Source: Propionibacteriaceae bacterium
GTDB lineage: Bacteria; Actinomycetota; Actinomycetes; Propionibacteriales; Propionibacteriaceae
Reading direction: 5' to 3'
Assembly: GCA_027346035.1 (NCBI GenBank)
Contig: DAIESZ010000023.1
Coordinates: 1 to 10,712 of the forward strand
DNA length: 10,712 nucleotides
The position numbers were made by a program, and so were the translations under genes. Position 1 is the first letter of the stretch. Each line of letters begins with the position of its first letter. Below the pieces are notes generated by a model that was not told the origin of the DNA, did not search any database, and saw only the letters and a program-made list of their open reading frames with translations. This document shows, piece by piece, positions 6,330 through 10,712 of the stretch.

Positions 6330-8387
6330 GTGAACACACCACTCTCCTGGACCGATCTCGACAAGCGTGCCGTCGACACGGCGCGGATCCTCGCGGCCGA
6401 CGCGGTCGAGAAGGTCGGCAACGGACATCCGGGCACGGCCATCTCGCTGGCGCCGCTCGGGTACCTCCTCTACGCGAAGGTCATGAGGATCGACCCGAGC
6501 GATCCGCACTGGCTGGGACGCGACCGCTTCGTGATGTCGGCGGGGCACGCGTCCCTCACGCAGTACACGGAGCTCTACCTTGTCGGGGCCGGCCTCGAAC
6601 TCGACGATCTCAAGTCGCTGCGCACCTGGGGCTCGAAAACCCCCGGTCACCCCGAGTACGGGCACACCGATTTCATCGAATGCACCACCGGCCCCCTCGG
6701 TGCGGGCGTGTCGAATGCCGTCGGCATGGCGATGGCGGCCCGCCGCGAACGAGGACTGTTCGACCCCGACGCCCCGGCCGGTGAGAGCCCCTTCGATCAC
6801 TACGTCTACTGCATCGCCGGCGACGGCTGCATGCAGGAGGGTGTCGCCTCCGAGGCGTCGTCGCTGGCGGCCACCCAGGAACTCGGCAACCTCATCCTCT
6901 TCTACGACGACAACCGGATCAGCATCGAGGGCGAGACGAAGATCGCCTTCACCGAAGACGTCCAGGCCCGATACGAGGCGTACGGCTGGCACGTGCAGCA
7001 CGTCGACTTCACCAACGGCGGCACGACCTATGAAGAGAAGGTCGGCGAGCTGTACGACGCGATCGAGGCGGCCAAGAAGGTCACCGACAAGCCGTCGTTC
7101 ATCAAGGTCACCACGGTCATCGGCTGGCCGCTGCCCACCCTTGCGGGGAGCCACAGCGTCCACGGCTCGAAGCTCGGTGGCACGGAGGTGGCCGCGCTCA
7201 AGAAGGAGCTCGGCTTCGCGCCCGAGCCGTTCGCCGTCGACCAGGAGGCCGTCGACTACGCCCGCCGCAACGCCGCCGAGCGGGGCAAGCGGTTGCGGTC
7301 GGCGTGGAACGCCACCTTCGCCGGGTGGACCTCGGCCAACCCCGACGCCGCGGCGCTGCTCGCGCGCACCTCGGCCCGCGCGCTGCCGGCCGACCTCAGC
7401 GTCCCGACGTTCGAGCCCGGCAAGAAGAGCACCCGCGCCGCGTCCGGTGAGGTGCTCACCGCGCTGGCCCCGCAACTGCCCGAGTTGTGGGGCGGCTCGG
7501 CCGACCTCGCCAGCTCGAACAACACCTCGATGAAGGGCGAGCCCTCGTTCTTCCCGCCGTCGCAGTCGTCGAAGGAGTTCACCGGCTCCTGGTACGGCCG
7601 CACGCTGCACTTCGGTGTTCGCGAGCACGCCATGGGCGGCGTGGTCAACGGAATCAACCTGTCGGGGCTCACCCGCTGCTACGGCGGCACGTTCTTCGTG
7701 TTCACCGACTACATGCGCCCGGCCGTTCGTCTGGCCGCGCTGATGAAGCTGCCGTCGATCTTCGTGTGGACCCACGACTCGGTCGGGGTCGGTGAGGACG
7801 GCCCAACCCACCAGCCGGTCGAGCATCTCGCCGCGATGCGCGCCATCCCCGGCCTGTCGATCGTGCGCCCGATGGACGCCAACGAGACGGCCCAGGCGTG
7901 GTTGTCGGTGCTCAAGCGCACCGACGGTCCGGCCGGGCTGATCCTCACCCGCCAGGATGTGCCGACGATCGCTCGCGGCGACGGCGTCGCCGGGGCCGAG
8001 AACCTCGACAAGGGCGCCTACGTGCTCAAGGACGCCTCAACCACCCCCGAGCTGATCATCATCGCGACCGGCTCCGAGGTGCAGCTCGCGCTCGGGGCCC
8101 AGGAGCGGCTCGAGGCCGACGGCGTCCCGACGCGGGTCGTGTCGATGCCGTGCCAGGAATGGTTCGACGAGCAGGACGACGCCTATCGCGAGTCGGTGCT
8201 GCCGAGTTCGGCCACCAAGAGGCTGAGTGTCGAGGCGGGCATCTCGATGGGTTGGGCGCGCTACGTCGGCTCGGCAGGCAAGAGCGTCTCGCTCGAGCAC
8301 TTCGGCGCCTCGGCGAGCGGTGCCACCTGCTTCGAGGAGTTCGGCTTCACCGTCGACCACGTCGTCGAGGTGGCCCGGAGCCTCTGA
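6330..8387 (+). CDS. tkt: transketolase
   Basis: A full-length, 685-residue thiamine diphosphate enzyme. It transfers two-carbon ketol units between sugar phosphates in the non-oxidative pentose phosphate pathway (cytosol). The pyrimidine-contacting and catalytic elements are all present: GHPG (32-35), AGHAS (71-75), the TPP/metal motif from GDG (164-166) through DDN (193-195), and GSHSVHG (273-279, His275 and His278). The catalytic Glu432 is in GVREHAMG, followed by [11 protein letters not shown] (490-500) and the phosphate-binding Arg541 in LTRQD. The three-domain order (N-terminal PP, central Pyr, C-terminal) is intact. GTG at 6330 is chosen as the start because AAGGA (6318-6322) lies 7 bases upstream and the family N-terminus ([19 protein letters not shown]) follows. 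The longer frame from 6186 adds a non-conserved extension. In many actinobacteria tkt is followed by tal, zwf, opcA and pgl. Here it stands alone. Confidence 0.96.
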   Translation: MNTPLSWTDLDKRAVDTARILAADAVEKVGNGHPGTAISLAPLGYLLYAKVMRIDPSDPHWLGRDRFVMSAGHASLTQYTELYLVGAGLELDDLKSLRTWGSKTPGHPEYGHTDFIECTTGPLGAGVSNAVGMAMAARRERGLFDPDAPAGESPFDHYVYCIAGDGCMQEGVASEASSLAATQELGNLILFYDDNRISIEGETKIAFTEDVQARYEAYGWHVQHVDFTNGGTTYEEKVGELYDAIEAAKKVTDKPSFIKVTTVIGWPLPTLAGSHSVHGSKLGGTEVAALKKELGFAPEPFAVDQEAVDYARRNAAERGKRLRSAWNATFAGWTSANPDAAALLARTSARALPADLSVPTFEPGKKSTRAASGEVLTALAPQLPELWGGSADLASSNNTSMKGEPSFFPPSQSSKEFTGSWYGRTLHFGVREHAMGGVVNGINLSGLTRCYGGTFFVFTDYMRPAVRLAALMKLPSIFVWTHDSVGVGEDGPTHQPVEHLAAMRAIPGLSIVRPMDANETAQAWLSVLKRTDGPAGLILTRQDVPTIARGDGVAGAENLDKGAYVLKDASTTPELIIIATGSEVQLALGAQERLEADGVPTRVVSMPCQEWFDEQDDAYRESVLPSSATKRLSVEAGISMGWARYVGSAGKSVSLEHFGASASGATCFEEFGFTVDHVVEVARSL

Positions 8388-8437
8388 TTCCGGGGCGCCA
8401 CGGCGTCCGGTCACACCGGCATCTCTCCGACATCGCG

Positions 8438-8487
8438 GACCGGTGGCCGGGTTCGGGCGGCCACCGCCCAGGGCCCGGCCACCGGTC
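8438..8487 (+). terminator. nested hairpin after transketolase
   Basis: GACCGGTGGCCGGG (8438-8451) pairs perfectly with CCCGGCCACCGGTC (8474-8487), a 14-bp stem. The 22-base loop contains a second perfect stem, GGGCGG (8455-8460) with CCGCCC (8464-8469), around CCA. It begins about 50 bases after the tkt stop. There is no following T-tract, which is common for actinobacterial hairpins. It could end transcription or protect the 3' end of the message. The rest of 8388-8560 shows no gene. Confidence 0.6.
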
Positions 8488-8560
8488 TCGTAGTCGGAGG
8501 GGCACATCGTGAGATGGATCGCCCCGGGGCCTCGTCTTTGTGACGATTCAAGAGTAGGAT

Positions 8561-8590
8561 AGCTACCTCAGCTAATTAACTAAGGTAGTT
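8561..8590. promoter_or_regulatory. probable MarR operator overlapping the marR ribosome binding site
   Basis: A 30-bp imperfect inverted repeat centred between 8575 and 8576 pairs at 12 of 15 positions (mismatches at 8562/8589, 8569/8582 and 8572/8579). The left arm contains CTACCT and the right arm AGGTAG around TAATTA. It is markedly AT-richer than its surroundings. The right arm contains AAGG (8582-8585), the likely Shine-Dalgarno, 7 bases before the ATG at 8593. A TAGGAT (8555-8560) just upstream is a candidate -10. Its size, symmetry and position fit autorepression by the adjacent MarR protein. Confidence 0.7.
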
Positions 8591-8592
8591 GA

Positions 8593-9030
8593 ATGCCAAC
8601 TCAATTGTCCGAGGCGTCGGATCTGTCCGACCTGGCCACCCAGGTCCGTCTCACCTGCCAGCGCATCTCGCGCCGGGTCCGGTTCGAGGGCACCCACGAG
8701 GTCGCGCCCCATCAGTTCAGCGTCATGGCGCGTCTGGTCGACGGGGAGAAGACGCCCACCCGGATCGCCGAGATCGAGCGGGTCAGCACTCCCAGCATCA
8801 CCCGCACGCTCAACTGTCTGCAGGACGACGGCATCATCACCCGCACACCGCATCCCACCGACGGCCGCCAGGTGATGGTCACCCTCACCGACAAGGGCCG
8901 CGAGATCGTCGCCCGCACCCTGGCCCGCCGCGACTCCTGGATGGCCGAACGATTGGCCACCCTCACCGACGAGCAACTCGATGTCCTGCATGACGCCGTC
9001 GAGATCCTCGCGGAGGTGGCCGCGAAGTGA
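8593..9030 (+). CDS. MarR-family transcriptional regulator
   Basis: A 145-residue winged-helix repressor, the standard MarR length. A dimerisation helix comes first (about 10-32), followed by the DNA-binding core. TPTRIAEIERVSTPSITRTLNCLQDDG in outline spans 54-80, with the recognition helix near 65-78. The wing PHPTDGRQVMVTLTDKG (86-102) keeps the family's Asp-x-Arg pattern as D90-G-R92. C-terminal helices complete the dimer interface. It is probably a ligand-released repressor of itself and of the exporter, with which it overlaps by 4 bases. A near-perfect palindrome sits directly before its start codon. The inducer is not predictable. A cysteine at 22 and another at 75 are present but not in a recognised redox-sensor arrangement. 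Confidence 0.92.
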   Translation: MPTQLSEASDLSDLATQVRLTCQRISRRVRFEGTHEVAPHQFSVMARLVDGEKTPTRIAEIERVSTPSITRTLNCLQDDGIITRTPHPTDGRQVMVTLTDKGREIVARTLARRDSWMAERLATLTDEQLDVLHDAVEILAEVAAK

Positions 9031-10343
9031 GCTCCGCCGCCGCCCGGTCCAGATCCACCGACACGGTGGGAATGTTCGCCTCCTTCAGCTTCTACAACTA
9101 CCGCCTCTACTTCACCGGATCGTTCGTCGCCAACGTCGGCAGCTGGATGGCCCGCGTCGCCCAGGACTGGCTGGAGCTCACCCAGCTGACCAATCACAGT
9201 TCGGCGGCCCTCGGCCTCGTCACCGGCCTGCAGTTCGCCCCCGTCGCGCTGCTCGCGCCCTACGCGGGCGCCATCGCCGACCGGTTCCCCAAGCGGCGCA
9301 TCCTCATGGGCACCACGATGAGCTTGGGGGCGACGAGCCTGATCCTGTGGCTGCTGGTGGCCTCCGGGTCGGTCCAGCTGTGGCACGTCTACGTCCTCGC
9401 CATCGTCCAGGGCGCGATCAGCGCGCTCGACAATCCCACCCGGCAGGCGTTCGCGTCCGAGATGGTGCCGACCACCTACCTGCCGAACGCGGTAGGACTC
9501 AACTCGGCCTCGTTCAACGGGGCCCGACTGCTCGGGCCGGGCATCTCCGGCCTGGTCATCGCCGCCTTCGGCGTGGCCCCCGCCCTGCTGATCAACGGCG
9601 TGAGCTTCGTCGCGCCGATCGTGGCCCTGTATCTGATGCGCCCCCACGAACTCACCCCCGCGCCGCTGCGCAAGGGGCGCGGCGCGATGAAGGAGGGGCT
9701 GCGGTACGTCCGCGGCCGGCCCGACATCATGCTGGTGATGTTCGTCGTCTTCATGCTCGGCACGTTCGGCATGAACTTCCAGATCACCAATGCGCTGATG
9801 GCCACGACGGTCTTCCACAAGGGTGCCGGCGAGTACGGTCTGCTGGGCTCGATCATGGCGATCGGTACCCTGGCGGCCGCGTTGATCGCCGCCCGACGCG
9901 CGCGCCCGCGGCTGCGGATCATGCTGGGCTCGCTCGCCGGGTTCACGGTGTTCACGGCGCTGCTGGCCGCCGCGCCGAGCTATCTCACCTACTCGATCAT
10001 CCTGGTGGTGGTGGGCCTGTTCGCGCTCACCGTGCTCACGACGGCGAACTCGAGCGTGCAGCTCGCCTGCGAGCCCGAGATGCGCGGCCGGGTGATGGCC
10101 CTCTACATGGCGATCTTCATGGGGGGCACGCCGCTCGGTGCACCGATCATCGGTTGGGTCGGCCAGGTCTGGGGTGCCCGGTGGACACTCGCCGCCGGCG
10201 CCATCGCCACCGGTATCGCGTTCGTCGTGGCCGCGTGGTTCATCATCACCCAGGACCAACTGCGGGTGCGCCTGAGGTTCGGCTGGCCTCCCCGTGTGCA
10301 GGTGCTCCGCCCGCAGAAGGTGGAGGCCGGGCTGGTGGCCTGA
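9027..10343 (+). CDS. MFS transporter, MFS_3/EntS-like exporter
   Basis: A 438-residue inner-membrane transporter with about 12 hydrophobic segments, likely a proton-driven exporter. It opens with FSFYNYRLYFTGSFVANVGSWM (19-41), typical of the MFS_3 (EntS-like) group. The loop 2-3 signature GAIADRFPKRR is at 81-91 (Asp85, Arg86, Arg90). A central charged loop lies near 206-232, and the late motif PEMRGRVMALY is at 350-360, also characteristic of the group. The GTG start overlaps the marR stop as GTGA (9027-9030). A strong GGAGGT (9012-9017) inside marR lies 9 bases before it, so the two are translationally coupled. Control by MarR suggests efflux of a toxic or signalling small molecule. Family members export siderophores, macrolides and other drugs, so the substrate is open. 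Confidence 0.92.
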   Translation: MSSAAARSRSTDTVGMFASFSFYNYRLYFTGSFVANVGSWMARVAQDWLELTQLTNHSSAALGLVTGLQFAPVALLAPYAGAIADRFPKRRILMGTTMSLGATSLILWLLVASGSVQLWHVYVLAIVQGAISALDNPTRQAFASEMVPTTYLPNAVGLNSASFNGARLLGPGISGLVIAAFGVAPALLINGVSFVAPIVALYLMRPHELTPAPLRKGRGAMKEGLRYVRGRPDIMLVMFVVFMLGTFGMNFQITNALMATTVFHKGAGEYGLLGSIMAIGTLAAALIAARRARPRLRIMLGSLAGFTVFTALLAAAPSYLTYSIILVVVGLFALTVLTTANSSVQLACEPEMRGRVMALYMAIFMGGTPLGAPIIGWVGQVWGARWTLAAGAIATGIAFVVAAWFIITQDQLRVRLRFGWPPRVQVLRPQKVEAGLVA

Positions 10344-10362
10344 GCGTCAGGTGGCCGCCTCC
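10322..10362. terminator. bidirectional hairpin between the MFS and RluA-family genes
   Basis: GGAGGC (10322-10327) pairs with GCCTCC (10357-10362). Inside it CCTGA (10339-10343) pairs with TCAGG (10347-10351) around GCG. The stop codons of the two converging genes form the inner stem, and only 3 bases lie between them. No T-tract is seen. Terminator function is plausible but unproven. Confidence 0.4.
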
Positions 10363-10712
10363 GGTGGCATCGAAAGTCGCCGGACGCTGGTGAACGTGCG
10401 CGGCCGCCCGTCGATCGGGTCGGTGAAGCTCAGCTCGCGCGCCAGCAGTTGCAGCGGATGGGTGAAGTCGTCGAGCGCCGTGTCGAGCAGGTCGGGGTAG
10501 AACGGGTCGTCGACGATCGGGATGCCCAGCGAATTGAGGTGGACCCGAATCTGGTGGGTACGCCCCGTGCGCGGCAGCACGCGGTATCGGGCGTGCCCGG
10601 GGCCGAGCCGCTCGATGAGTTCGACGCGGGTGAACGCGTTCGGCTCCGCGCCGGCGATCTCCTGCGCGGTCAGCACCCCCCGCTGCTTGACGATGTGGCT
10701 GCTCACCTCGAC
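10347..10712 (-). CDS. RluA-family RNA pseudouridine synthase (C-terminal part, cut by window end)
   Basis: The last 121 codons of a gene whose 5' end lies beyond the right edge. The frame stays open to base 10712 and ends with TGA at 10349-10347. The family signature RTGRTHQIRVHLNSLGIPIVDDPFYP in outline is complete (residues 48-73 of the visible part), and the ending LQLLARELSFTDPIDGRPR (88-106) is typical of actinobacterial members. Such enzymes isomerise specific uridines in rRNA or tRNA. The HRLD motif with the catalytic aspartate, and any S4 domain, would be outside the window. The target RNA and exact subfamily therefore cannot be given. It converges on the MFS gene. Confidence 0.9.
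   Translation of the reverse strand, partial: VEVSSHIVKQRGVLTAQEIAGAEPNAFTRVELIERLGPGHARYRVLPRTGRTHQIRVHLNSLGIPIVDDPFYPDLLDTALDDFTHPLQLLARELSFTDPIDGRPRTFTSVRRLSMPPEAAT

Noticed and set aside
5775..7826. Minus-strand open frame (683 codons) across the GNAT gene and transketolase
   Set aside because: It overlaps two conserved genes and the intergenic promoter region and has no domain signal.
8521..8530. GCCCCGGGGC palindrome as an operator
   Set aside because: A 10-bp GC-only palindrome is expected by chance in this composition. The AT-rich palindrome next to marR is a far better candidate.
8712..10259. Minus-strand open frame (515 codons) opposite marR and the exporter
   Set aside because: Its translation is dominated by Asp, His, Arg and Gln, a mirror of hydrophobic codons on the other strand, and the plus-strand genes are well supported.
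1..10712. Insertion sequence, prophage, toxin-antitoxin or defence island
   Set aside because: No transposase, integrase, phage or defence domain is visible, base composition and codon use look uniform, and all genes are housekeeping metabolism, regulation or transport.

Overview
The window is GC-rich, compactly coded DNA typical of a high-GC Gram-positive bacterium (Actinomycetota). The signs are strong G/C preference at third codon positions, GTG starts, a likely leaderless gene, and the actinobacterial form of the transketolase and RluA-family proteins. I cannot name a genus from sequence alone. It reads as ordinary chromosomal metabolism. I saw no mobile element, tRNA, rRNA or CRISPR array, and no clearly new multi-gene system.

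Left part (1-5542): a lactate (2-hydroxy acid) module. A LctP-type lactate permease and a three-part FAD/Fe-S/CCG dehydrogenase resembling Shewanella Dld-II form a two-gene operon on the minus strand, separated by 4 bp. A GntR/FCD-family repressor resembling LldR is transcribed divergently. The 148-bp intergenic region holds a good promoter for the permease (TTGACA, 17 bp, TACATT). A perfect 16-bp palindrome fills that promoter's spacer. Nearby is an exact match to the operator consensus reported for Corynebacterium glutamicum LldR. The likely circuit is import, oxidation to pyruvate with electrons passed to the respiratory chain, and derepression by lactate. The 113 bp beyond the dehydrogenase hold a 17-bp tandem repeat and two small dyads, but no gene.

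Middle part (5543-8592): a GNAT acetyltransferase of the phosphinothricin/methionine sulfone type (minus strand, probably leaderless) ends head-on against lldR, with a hairpin spanning both stop codons. It is divergent from a complete transketolase gene. That gene stands alone, without the transaldolase/G6PDH neighbours common in this phylum. A nested hairpin with a 14-bp perfect outer stem follows it.

Right part (8593-10712): a MarR repressor and an MFS_3/EntS-like exporter overlap by 4 bp and are probably translationally coupled. A 30-bp imperfect palindrome just before marR covers its Shine-Dalgarno sequence and is the likely autoregulatory operator. The exporter converges, 3 bp apart, on the C-terminal part of an RluA-family pseudouridine synthase that is cut by the window end.
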